The notes under the pieces: generated by a model
The model's input: the letters and a program-made list of their open reading frames with translations, nothing else
Told to the model about the DNA's origin: nothing
The model's database searches: none
Source of the DNA: a virus
DNA: 31,142 nt
Virus record (IMG/VR): IMGVR_UViG_3300035228_001623
Location: 1 to 31,142 of that record
Reading direction: 5' to 3' (one strand)
Position numbers and translations under genes: made by a program
Shown: piece after piece, positions 21,901 to 28,800 of the stretch
How positions within the stretch are numbered: the stretch's first letter is position 1
Layout: every line of letters starts with the position of its first letter

Positions 21901-24087
21901 AAAGGGTCTAACAGAGCAGTTAAAGCAGCACTCGCGTGTTATGGTGTACCAACTTCTATGTTAACTATATTAGAATTTGGAGGACCTCAGTTAAAAGAAG
22001 GTGGTGCTACTAAGTTTTCATTTGATGATAGAACTGCTGCAATTAACATTAGTGGTTCTGAATCTGTAATTGTTCCTTGGAAAGAATATAGTGAAACCTC
22101 TGAACACCCACAGGCAGTTGAAATTAGGTTAAATTCCGAACAGAAACAAGACCAAACATTTATTTCATCAAGTGGATGGAATGTTGGTGTATCATATAGT
22201 AGTGGTAATCAAGGTAAACTTGAATTTCAATATTTAAGTGGTTCTACTATCATGTCCCAATCATCTGAAGTAATTCCATTTTTTAACGATGAGTACACTC
22301 AAATTGTAATACAACATCTTGCAACTGGTTCATTTGAAATTTATGCAAAAGAAGCATTTAATGAAAGAATTAGGAATGAGGTTTCAATGTCTGTTTATAA
22401 TGTACCAACTTCTTCATGGGAATTGGATACTGAATTAACCCTTGGTGGTTCTACAATGAGTGGTTCAATTGATGAATTTAGATATTGGACAACTGCATTA
22501 TCAGAATCACGTATTGATAATCATACATTATTACCAGATGCAATTGATGGTAATCACCATTCATCTTCTACTGAAGATTTAGTTCTTCGTTTAGATTTTG
22601 AATATCCAAAAGATAGAAATGCAGATACTGCTATCAAAAATGTATCTATAAACGAAACATATGATGTTGATTTTGTAACAGCATCTAACTTTACAACTAT
22701 TAGTGAGTACCCATATCATTACACAACATATGAAAGAACTGTAACTGCAAATGTTCCTTCAAGTGGTTTTGGTGTTGGTAATAAATTTAGATTTGAAACA
22801 CAAGAAGCCAGTATTCCAACAGAAGATATAACGACTGGATTGAGTCTTTCTTATAGAGAACGTTCAACTAAAAAATCATTAGATACTGCTCCAATTGATT
22901 CAAATAGATTAGGATTATTTTTCTCACCAGTAAAAGAGATTAATATGGATATGTTAAAATCTCTTGGACAGTTTGAATTAGATGATTATATTGGTGAACC
23001 TGAAGAAAGATATTCTTCTGAATATAGAGATTTAAGAATTCTTAGAAATTATTATTTTGAAAGATATAATATAAATCTTTATGAATATATTCAGTTAGTA
23101 AGATACATTGACCAATCTTTGTTTGAAACATTAGAATCACTTGTTCCTGCTAGAGCAATTGTATCAAGTGGTTTATTAATTGAACCTCATATGCTTGAAA
23201 GAAGTAAGGTACAACATAGAAAACCACAAGCAGTAGATATTGGTAGTAAATTATCTGATGGTAAAATTACTTTAAGAGAAGGTAAGCAATTATTATTTGA
23301 AGATGTAAAACCACTTGATTTCAAACTAAATCAAAATAAAGATTTAAAAATTGATATTGATGCTAAAAGAATAAATGATGGTTTATTAAGAAGATTATTA
23401 CCAAAATTTACTTTTAACAGACGAAGTTTTAATGGAACTATTAGAAGTGTAGGTCCTGCTTTTATTTCTTCTACTGATTTAATGGATGGTAGAATTACCG
23501 ATACTCAGTTTATACAAAGATTATTAAGACAACAATTGGCACTTGGTGGACAATCTCAAATTGGAGTAGACCCACGAAATTTACGTAATGGACTTGCTGG
23601 TATATTTGCTAAAAATGGTGTTGCAAACATTACTCGTTTAGATGGAAATGGTACTTTAATAAAAGAAAGAAAACAAGTTTGGATTGTAACAGAACAATAT
23701 ACTGAAATAGAAAGACAAGCAATCCCAGGTACTGGTCAATTATCTGCAGATGGTAAACGATGGTTAAAAGAACCATTATATAGAGATATTACTGTAACTA
23801 AAACAAGACAAGTTGTAGTATTTAATGAAATAGGAGACCCTGCACCAAGTGGAGATAATATATTATCTGCAGTTGCAGCAAATTCGAATGGTGGAAAACT
23901 ACCAGGAGGAAATCTTGGAGACAAGTATGGAAAACGTGGATTTCGTTCTTCATCAAGACAAACAGCAAGAACAACCTTGGATAAAAAATCACCAGTAGAA
24001 ACGTTTTGTACTAACCCTAATATTCTTAAAGTTTCAGATACTTCAAGAGGAAAAGGTGAACCAATTTTAGAAGTTGATAGAAAATAA
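18901..24087 (+). CDS. Giant virion protein with Ig-like and LamG/ConA-like domains (baseplate or fibre)
   Basis: The 1728-residue protein is the largest in the window. The N-terminus has ISIDGQYEWTGYNWIPV, a W-x-GY-x-W motif. Residues about 100-560 appear to be a series of beta-sandwich units joined by Pro/Asp linkers (PPDPPSTD, PKDPPADPIPDN). The middle (about 570-870) is mixed. A conserved helical block at about 874-1040 (KLFFNMMGHHFDVLYSYTKA, LNNLPYLLKHKGSNRAVKAA) resembles P2 gpI-type tail proteins. A LamG/concanavalin-like beta-sandwich follows at about 1046-1236, ending in GSIDEFRYWTTALSESRI, the signature end strand. The last 490 residues contain LRILRNYYFERYNINLYEY and a basic disordered tail. 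Such a protein could be a gp7/gp10-like peripheral baseplate component carrying glycan-binding domains. Its own late promoter and ribosome binding site suggest high late expression. Confidence 0.78.
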   Translation: MALPTYKAKQRGEISIDGQYEWTGYNWIPVSSFGSGGVNADTSRAVSQSSVGFQNTGANSFYNTNSGLPYIGDLGLGDLSGLKLNGDGFLKIDLPPITFAPLDIQFTLNFTTNPTHKKGIQFSDGTPIASGAKFSSKAFLSGKTIVAKDGQKAAEVYQVKAKLGASSLGFEQYTIDVIKNGSVQKTMTMLDAQATLHFTFPQVVVDPPDPPSTDVSVLIQHDLASGVSAVANIAGKTQTITGTGSTKVNASKGGAFSVTPTSNSSYNHLYTLYREPAGNQIGTTSTKVFSNTVQDGTNYKLKFSISKGEIPKDPPADPIPDNTPKYRYEKYTVTESRTSGEAAPGYTKPILTLTDGNQYTFNIGEGGTTVLEIPFTTKNTDWVNVRTKGTSVRKNNFNTKLVVTPTDFDGPGLYQVWLQPDSNINGTGEAKPIAISVVQKDFLPGPDITTIDYPETIYGEDYQGYNVDFGVNWNSVNTNYVNIYIGKVSDTTRIVKKGAAVGSQQFNIGKILKQAGESLNENLDWVYFDLYFIPYNTEGDELAEGRVESIKIAFDKGNLQLRRPDVMRDISDAICNQFDSDALGQDNSKYLTHLMHFGDGDNKLIATWCTDYEEFSQYEDVIQKVENDEGEFVDQIVRKKTHEEETLVFKMYEPLPRSVQPNQQIWVSKIQSLPLIEQVTLINEELKECIELTPDFGQNICGENIGFQLYDDLVASGSATSTSVISEFVSGSGLSLDTLQISFASSSQEISGSILIDGDTTWGWNNFVKYSSAEERVNNFLYKVKLIELYETKVEELQSGSYYTGSAGMIREIQTNTENIQQVKTNFDAFEKFLFTSSSVSGLTYPGAGTNEVSQSTSNESVDWYSGIISSAQNYDFYNKDYLINNLPQHVQDSEESEQFKLFFNMMGHHFDVLYSYTKALAATKNLEHKYELGIKDTLVSSMLKSLGWDAKMGKKAQALWEYSFGQTSDGTQVSSLSGKEKQQEVWRRLLNNLPYLLKHKGSNRAVKAALACYGVPTSMLTILEFGGPQLKEGGATKFSFDDRTAAINISGSESVIVPWKEYSETSEHPQAVEIRLNSEQKQDQTFISSSGWNVGVSYSSGNQGKLEFQYLSGSTIMSQSSEVIPFFNDEYTQIVIQHLATGSFEIYAKEAFNERIRNEVSMSVYNVPTSSWELDTELTLGGSTMSGSIDEFRYWTTALSESRIDNHTLLPDAIDGNHHSSSTEDLVLRLDFEYPKDRNADTAIKNVSINETYDVDFVTASNFTTISEYPYHYTTYERTVTANVPSSGFGVGNKFRFETQEASIPTEDITTGLSLSYRERSTKKSLDTAPIDSNRLGLFFSPVKEINMDMLKSLGQFELDDYIGEPEERYSSEYRDLRILRNYYFERYNINLYEYIQLVRYIDQSLFETLESLVPARAIVSSGLLIEPHMLERSKVQHRKPQAVDIGSKLSDGKITLREGKQLLFEDVKPLDFKLNQNKDLKIDIDAKRINDGLLRRLLPKFTFNRRSFNGTIRSVGPAFISSTDLMDGRITDTQFIQRLLRQQLALGGQSQIGVDPRNLRNGLAGIFAKNGVANITRLDGNGTLIKERKQVWIVTEQYTEIERQAIPGTGQLSADGKRWLKEPLYRDITVTKTRQVVVFNEIGDPAPSGDNILSAVAANSNGGKLPGGNLGDKYGKRGFRSSSRQTARTTLDKKSPVETFCTNPNILKVSDTSRGKGEPILEVDRK

Positions 24088-24109
24088 AATGAATTTTACA
24101 AAATACTTA

Positions 24110-24117
24110 TATTTATA
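24110..24117 (+). promoter_or_regulatory. Putative late promoter (TATTTATA)
   Basis: TATTTATA at 24110-24117 (within CTTATATTTATATATTG), 24 nt before the ATG at 24142. A GAGGA ribosome binding site follows at 24131. Confidence 0.62.
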
Positions 24118-24141
24118 TATTGAAAACACAGAGGAACAATT

Positions 24142-24771
24142 ATGGCATATTTAGATAACGCAGAAATCACAGTAGATGCAATTCTTACTAGAAAAGGTAG
24201 AGAATTGTTAGCAAACGGTGGTGGTTTAAACATTACAAAGTTCGCATTAGGTGATGATGAGATAGATTACTCATTGTACGAACCAGCACATCCAAAGGGT
24301 AGTGCTTATTATGATGCAGCAATTAAAGCAATCCCAATTACTGAGGCTTCACCAGATGAAACTCAAGTATTGAAATATAAATTGGTAACGTTACCAAAAG
24401 GAACAAAAAAGATTCCAAAAGTAGAATTTGGTATTCCTTCTGTTTCTGTGAATCAGAATTCTGGTCAAGTATCGTTAACACCAACAACTTCACCAGCAGG
24501 AAATGGCCAAAGTGGATATACTATAATTCTTTCTAATAAGAACGCAGGTTCAATTGTAGGAAGTGGATTAGCAGCAACATCAGGAACAATTCCTCTAGCA
24601 CTTGGTGATGAAATTACAACAACAGCAGCTATTGAAACTGGTATAACATTTACATTTATACCTAATCCAAATATTACTGCAACAATAAAAACAACGATTA
24701 CTGTATATGGTAATGAAACGGGTGGTTCACAAACTATTCCTGTTACAATAACTTATGTACAACCTAAATAA
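24142..24771 (+). CDS. Conserved virion structural protein
   Basis: The protein is 209 residues. The first 60 (AEITVDAILTRKGRELLANG, then NITKFALGDDEIDYSLYEP) form a strongly characteristic module that I know from structural proteins of marine and Bacteroidetes phages, in which the DDEIDYxLY stretch recurs. The rest (about 95-209) is threonine/serine/glycine-rich beta sequence, probably an Ig-like or jelly-roll domain. No catalytic motif is seen. The function is probably a small tail or baseplate-associated protein. It starts a late unit and is followed after 17 nt by another structural gene with an AAGGA ribosome binding site. Confidence 0.8.
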   Translation: MAYLDNAEITVDAILTRKGRELLANGGGLNITKFALGDDEIDYSLYEPAHPKGSAYYDAAIKAIPITEASPDETQVLKYKLVTLPKGTKKIPKVEFGIPSVSVNQNSGQVSLTPTTSPAGNGQSGYTIILSNKNAGSIVGSGLAATSGTIPLALGDEITTTAAIETGITFTFIPNPNITATIKTTITVYGNETGGSQTIPVTITYVQPK

Positions 24772-24788
24772 TTAAGGAACTTTAAAAG

Positions 24789-26024
24789 ATGGCACAAATA
24801 ACAGGACAAGCGGGAGTAAATTTATCATCTGATTTAGCATCATATCTATCATCACAGAATGGTAATGTAACTTCTGAACAATTATCAGAAATCATTAACC
24901 AATATTTAAGTGGTGGTGATAAAGTTGCAGCACAAGGTGGAAACCTTTCGACTGGAATCTATAAAAGATTTGGAGAATATGATACTGTACAAGGAAAAGT
25001 AGAAACTGTAACAACTGGTCTTTGGACTGGTGATACTGGTTCATTAAGTACATTTTTTACCTCATCTGCACAAACAGATGCTAGTACGCAATATTACTTA
25101 AATGTATATTCAACAGACCCTGCAACTGATGCATCGGCTGAAGTACAATATGCAGTAGCATATGGTAACAAATATGGTAGTGGTTCTGTATCATTGGCTA
25201 ACGATGATTCATCGGTAACTGCAACCAAAGCAACTTACGCTCAATATAGACAAATATTATTAGAACAAGATGATGAATTATTTTCATTTTCTTCTGCATC
25301 TGGAGTATCACATGATTCTGAAGATATTTTTATTATTAACGTAGCTCGTGCTAGATATAAAGAAACTCTTGACCCAGGTAATTTAGAATTCATTTTAAGT
25401 GGTTCTAATGGAGTAAGAAGATTTATTGATGATAGTGGAAAGAAATTTTCAGATACAGTAGGAAAAGCAGGTAGAGTGTTTGATATTGCAAGTGGTTCTT
25501 TAAACTTAGGAACTGAAAATCCATCAACAATTAAAAACTTATACACAAGTGGAGCTGCAGCAGAAGGACAGGGATATGGTAAATTTTATCCTGATTTAGG
25601 AATCATTGTACTTAATCCAGCTGCAATTACAGCAGAGGTTGGAGATGGTTTTGATAGTGGTTCACTTGGAGCTACTGGTCTTTACAAAGGATTTGATTAT
25701 GAAGGAAGAAACCAATACTTACTACATGGTATGATAGAAGGTGGTGGTGATTTCCAAGCAAGAAGAGTAGAAAATCTTTCTACATCTCATTACTTTGTAA
25801 GAGCACAGAACAGAGAATTCAACTTCTCAAACAACCCAACATTTGTAAGTGGTTCGGATGGTACTTTTAGAGAATCATCTTTTGAAACAAATCCTATAAC
25901 ATTTATAACATCAATTGGATTAATGAACGATGCTAATGAAATGTTAGCGGTAGCTAAAACTTCACAACCTATTGAAAAATCTTTCGATAAAGAAGTACTT
26001 ATAAAAGTTAAACTTGATTTCTAA
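24789..26024 (+). CDS. Conserved virion structural protein with shared C-terminal module (paralogue A)
   Basis: The 411-residue, serine/glycine-rich protein begins AQITGQAGVNLSSDLASYL and has a central block (LFSFSSASGVSHDSEDIFII, NVARARYKETLDPGNLEFIL) typical of a family of marine myovirus structural proteins. Residues about 342-411 (EFNFSNNPTF, FITSIGLMNDANEMLAVAKT, PIEKSFDKEVLIKVKLDF) match in pattern the C-terminus of the protein encoded at 26101. The shared module may attach both proteins to the same virion site. The exact position (tail tube-associated, fibre or neck) is unknown. A strong UUCG terminator ends this unit. Confidence 0.8.
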   Translation: MAQITGQAGVNLSSDLASYLSSQNGNVTSEQLSEIINQYLSGGDKVAAQGGNLSTGIYKRFGEYDTVQGKVETVTTGLWTGDTGSLSTFFTSSAQTDASTQYYLNVYSTDPATDASAEVQYAVAYGNKYGSGSVSLANDDSSVTATKATYAQYRQILLEQDDELFSFSSASGVSHDSEDIFIINVARARYKETLDPGNLEFILSGSNGVRRFIDDSGKKFSDTVGKAGRVFDIASGSLNLGTENPSTIKNLYTSGAAAEGQGYGKFYPDLGIIVLNPAAITAEVGDGFDSGSLGATGLYKGFDYEGRNQYLLHGMIEGGGDFQARRVENLSTSHYFVRAQNREFNFSNNPTFVSGSDGTFRESSFETNPITFITSIGLMNDANEMLAVAKTSQPIEKSFDKEVLIKVKLDF

Positions 26025-26044
26025 AAGAGCTTAACCTATAAAAC

Positions 26045-26068
26045 AACCCCACTTCGGTGGGGTTTTTT
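26045..26068 (+). terminator. Strong UUCG-loop rho-independent terminator
   Basis: AACCCCAC (26045-26052), TTCG loop, GTGGGGTT (26057-26064), with six T ending at 26068. The 8-bp stem with C(UUCG)G tetraloop and T-run is a textbook intrinsic terminator. It closes the unit before the TATTTATA at 26078. Confidence 0.92.
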
Positions 26069-26077
26069 GTTTCTACA

Positions 26078-26085
26078 TATTTATA
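26078..26085 (+). promoter_or_regulatory. Putative late promoter (TATTTATA) after a terminator
   Basis: TATTTATA at 26078-26085, only nine bases after the terminator T-run and 15 nt before the ATG at 26101, with GAGGA overlapping the leader. The terminator-motif-gene order strongly suggests a promoter, as it does at 8265-8331. Confidence 0.68.
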
Positions 26086-26100
26086 TAGAGGAATTACACT

Positions 26101-27396
26101 ATGTTAAAAGCAATACCAAAATCAAACGTATCAAATAGACAATTTAAGGTCTATAAACGATATTATGCTTCTCATGCAGATTATCCTGTAATGAAATTAT
26201 ATGATAAAGGTTCTGCATATCACACTGGTAGTGGAATGTTTGATTCAGAAGAATTTGAAAGAACAGTAAGTGGTTCAATTACAAGTTCATTCCACAAGTA
26301 TCCAATGTACCAATCAATAAAACACAAATATCTTACTGATAATGGATTGTTAGGTATGTTTGGTAGTATTACAGATATGGGTGATTTTAACAACGAAAGA
26401 ATTGTTGATGAAACCATATTTCTAATACCAGTTAGTCAAAGCAGAGTAGGAGAGGGAATAAAACCATTTTCAGTTAAATTATATTCAGACCAACTTAATT
26501 CTGGTTCTTTACTTTATGATGATGGATATGGTAATCTTGTAGGAGAAAGAAAAGAATATGGTTTTCTATCTGCAGATTTTGGTTCCTTTGGTACTGGTTC
26601 TTTAAGTAATGGTGGTGATTTAAGTAAGGGAGTTTATTTATATTTAAACGATACATCAGCAACACATTCTATAAAATTAAGTTACGATTTAGATTTGATG
26701 GACCCAGAAATGACTTTAACTCTTGAAGGTGATACTGATATTAGAATTCTTGATAGATGGGATATGTACACTAATGATATTGGTGGAGAATATATAACAG
26801 GTTCATCTGATATTAGAACACAAGGTAATATTTCTTTTACAGAACAATTAAATTTCTTAGGAACTGATTTGAAACCATTACATTATGGAAATGTTTTTTA
26901 TCAAGATGGTTTAATTGCAATAACCACACATGATGTTCATAATGATATTGAATTGGAAGATGTAACTACATATGATTTGCAGTATCGTTCAACTAAAACT
27001 ATACATGAATTAGAGGTTTTATGTCAAGTAGGTGAATGTGAATTTAATTTTTCACAAAACCCATCTGCAGTTGAGGTTAGTTTAACTGATTCATATGATT
27101 TTGAAACATCTGCTACCGATAATAGACCTTCTGGTGTAAGAAAAATTAAAGAAGTATTAGATATAGACCAAGTGAGTGGGTACACTTCTTCGTTTGATGG
27201 TACTACAACTGGTTCATGGGATGACTATTATTCAAAAGTATTAACAGACCCAACTGGTTCATATTTATCAACATTCGTATCAACAATAGGTTTATATGAT
27301 GATAATAATAATTTAGTAGCAACAGCAAAATTACCCAAACCGATAAAGAATTATCCTGATATGGATATCAATTTTATCGTTAGAATTGATTTATAA
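26101..27396 (+). CDS. Conserved virion structural protein with shared C-terminal module (paralogue B)
   Basis: This 431-residue protein begins MLKAIPKSNVSNRQFKVYKR, with beta-rich sequence throughout and a VSQSRVGEGIKPFSVKLYSD block. The region 312-431 (GECEFNFSQNPSAVEV, STFVSTIGLYDDNNNLVATA, LPKPIKNYPDMDINFIVRID) has the same pattern as the end of the protein encoded at 24789, though the two differ elsewhere. Both are therefore likely to be related tail or fibre-network components. It has its own late promoter behind a terminator, so its dose may be set separately from the upstream genes. Confidence 0.8.
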   Translation: MLKAIPKSNVSNRQFKVYKRYYASHADYPVMKLYDKGSAYHTGSGMFDSEEFERTVSGSITSSFHKYPMYQSIKHKYLTDNGLLGMFGSITDMGDFNNERIVDETIFLIPVSQSRVGEGIKPFSVKLYSDQLNSGSLLYDDGYGNLVGERKEYGFLSADFGSFGTGSLSNGGDLSKGVYLYLNDTSATHSIKLSYDLDLMDPEMTLTLEGDTDIRILDRWDMYTNDIGGEYITGSSDIRTQGNISFTEQLNFLGTDLKPLHYGNVFYQDGLIAITTHDVHNDIELEDVTTYDLQYRSTKTIHELEVLCQVGECEFNFSQNPSAVEVSLTDSYDFETSATDNRPSGVRKIKEVLDIDQVSGYTSSFDGTTTGSWDDYYSKVLTDPTGSYLSTFVSTIGLYDDNNNLVATAKLPKPIKNYPDMDINFIVRIDL

Positions 27397-27398
27397 CA

Positions 27399-27406
27399 TA
27401 TTTATA
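27399..27406 (+). promoter_or_regulatory. Putative late promoter (TATTTATA)
   Basis: TATTTATA at 27399-27406 in the 32-bp gap after paralogue B, 22 nt before the ATG at 27429. An AAGGAA ribosome binding site follows at 27416. Confidence 0.55.
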
Positions 27407-27428
27407 GTAAATAACAAGGAACAACATT

Positions 27429-27647
27429 ATGGCTTCAATAAAAGACTTATATGACAAATCGGAATTTTCTAAATTCCCACAAGGTACTAAACTAGATAAA
27501 ACACCTATCGAAAAAGATGGTGGTCTAGACCTTTCTGCAGATGAAAAAAAGTTGGAAAAAGCTCGTGGTTATAAACTTGGTGCCAATACAACTGGCGGTA
27601 AAGGATATACTACTAGTAAAAAATATTCTGATTCAGAATTATCATAA
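27429..27647 (+). CDS. Small late protein, unknown function
   Basis: This 72-residue, lysine/aspartate/glycine-rich, probably disordered protein (SIKDLYDKSEFSKFPQGTKL, LEKARGYKLGANTTGGKGYT) has no membrane segment, cysteine or known motif. It is the last gene of the virion block and has its own TATTTATA and ribosome binding site, so it is probably made late and could be a small tail or decoration protein. Not recognised beyond that. Confidence 0.72.
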   Translation: MASIKDLYDKSEFSKFPQGTKLDKTPIEKDGGLDLSADEKKLEKARGYKLGANTTGGKGYTTSKKYSDSELS

Positions 27648-27658
27648 ACCAATCTTAT

Positions 27659-28231
27659 TTGAGTTTACTAATAAACCGTTTTAATAAATGGGGATTTATT
27701 CATATACCTAAGACTGGAGGAACTTCATTGAACTCTGTTTTAAAAAACCAACAAGGTACTGAATTTGTTTCTAAATCTCACAACCACATAGGTAAATTTG
27801 AGAACATAAAAGATTACTATATATTTTGTATAGTTAGAAATCCTTTTACTCGATTTGCTTCTGCCTATTATCACTATTGTAGAGATAATGGATTTTCTAG
27901 TGTTAGAAAGTTTATTGATTCTATTTTCGAACACGATTATCTATACTTTCCCCAAAGCTATTTTACAACTAACGGAAGTTCATCTGATAAAAAGGTGAGT
28001 TTCATCGGTAGATATGAAAACTATGTAAAAGATGTAAATCATATTTTTCAAAATATAAAAGTACAAGAATCACTACCGCACTTAAATCGTAATTCAATCT
28101 ACGATAAACACCCACAGTTAAATCAAGAATCTTTTTACAAACATATGTATCAAGAAGAGTGGATGAAAGATTGGGTACGAGAGAGGTACAAAAATGATTT
28201 CAAAATTTTTAACTATGACATGGACATATAA
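27659..28231 (+). CDS. Sulfotransferase (PAPS-dependent, Sulfotransfer_2-like)
   Basis: The 190-residue protein has the two PAPS-binding signatures of carbohydrate sulfotransferases: FIHIPKTGGTSL at 13-24 (5'-phosphosulfate loop) and IVRNPFTRFASAYYHY at 58-73 (3'-phosphate loop, R60 and S68). KSHNHIGKF lies between them, where substrate-side histidines are found. It would move sulfate from PAPS to a hydroxyl, most likely on a glycan. It is shorter than most members but keeps both loops. The reading frame has no ATG before the P-loop, so the start is taken at TTG (27659); this is weak and there is no good ribosome binding site. It follows the virion genes and may be an acquired cargo gene. Its end overlaps the next gene. 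Confidence 0.82.
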   Translation: MSLLINRFNKWGFIHIPKTGGTSLNSVLKNQQGTEFVSKSHNHIGKFENIKDYYIFCIVRNPFTRFASAYYHYCRDNGFSSVRKFIDSIFEHDYLYFPQSYFTTNGSSSDKKVSFIGRYENYVKDVNHIFQNIKVQESLPHLNRNSIYDKHPQLNQESFYKHMYQEEWMKDWVRERYKNDFKIFNYDMDI

Positions 28232-28694
28232 CGGAAAATGCATAACAGAAGTATCAGATATGCCAGAAGGTGTATTTGGTTTTATATATAAAATTACAAA
28301 TGGTAAAACAAATGAGTTTTACATTGGTAAAAAACAAGTAGTTTCAGTTAGAAAACGAAAGTTTGGTAAAAAAGAAACTGCTGCTCTTACTGATAAGAGA
28401 ATGAAGAAATATGAAATGGTAACCAAAGAATCTGATTGGTTAGAATATCGTTCTTCTAATAAAGTAGTAAAAGAATGGTTTGATAATAATGATAAAGCTT
28501 TGAATGAAGATAGGAGAAGTGATATTAATGACCAACTTGAACTAAGAATATTGAGATTTTGTTCAAATAAGAAATCTCTTACCTATTATGAACTACAAGA
28601 ACAATTTTCTCACGATGTATTAGCAAATGAGTTATCACTTAATGATAACTTATTAGGAAAGTTTTTCAGAAAAGATTTGGATATTACAGAATAA
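28215..28694 (+). CDS. GIY-YIG-like nuclease domain protein
   Basis: The protein is 159 residues from the ATG at 28215 (MTWTYNGK); an in-frame ATG at 28194 would add seven residues but a longer overlap with the sulfotransferase gene. The N-terminal domain has the GIY-YIG pattern in GFIYKITNGK and EFYIGKKQ (FIY and YIG pairs), followed by a basic VRKRKFGKKE region and DWLEYRSSN. Proteins of this type are widespread in T4-like phages as free-standing endonucleases, sometimes homing, sometimes acting in host or rival DNA breakdown. The C-terminal half is helical and charged. I cannot see the downstream catalytic glutamate with certainty (candidates lie in ELRILRF). Two promoters lie at and after its 3' end. 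Confidence 0.72.
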   Translation: MTWTYNGKCITEVSDMPEGVFGFIYKITNGKTNEFYIGKKQVVSVRKRKFGKKETAALTDKRMKKYEMVTKESDWLEYRSSNKVVKEWFDNNDKALNEDRRSDINDQLELRILRFCSNKKSLTYYELQEQFSHDVLANELSLNDNLLGKFFRKDLDITE

Positions 28695-28707
28695 TTTCGT
28701 ATATTAG
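28676..28707 (+). promoter_or_regulatory. Degenerate host-type promoter, first of a tandem pair
   Basis: TTTG at 28676-28679 and TATATTAG at 28700-28707 are separated by 20 nt. The -7 element departs from TAnnTTTG at one defined base, but the flanks ATTTGGATA and ATTTCG match the site 71 bp downstream. The -33 element lies inside the GIY-YIG coding end. Confidence 0.55.
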
Positions 28708-28746
28708 TACATAAAATAATATAACAAAAAAAAACTTCATTAATTA

Positions 28747-28778
28747 TTTGGATAATTCAAAATAATTTCGTATCTTTG
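28747..28778 (+). promoter_or_regulatory. Host-type (Bacteroidetes) promoter of the primase operon
   Basis: TTTG at 28747-28750, 20-nt spacer, TATCTTTG at 28771-28778: perfect Bacteroidetes consensus with the phage-specific flanks ATTTGGATA and ATTTCG. The primase ATG is 22 nt downstream. The leader has no Shine-Dalgarno sequence, a feature common in Bacteroidetes. Confidence 0.82.
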
Positions 28779-28800
28779 TAACGAGTTAAATCGTATAATT

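Noticed and set aside
26635-26642. A TATTTATA 8-mer inside the paralogue B coding region
   Set aside because: It is intragenic with no start codon at the right distance. It also shows that the 8-mer alone can occur by chance in AT-rich DNA, so the late-promoter case rests on position.
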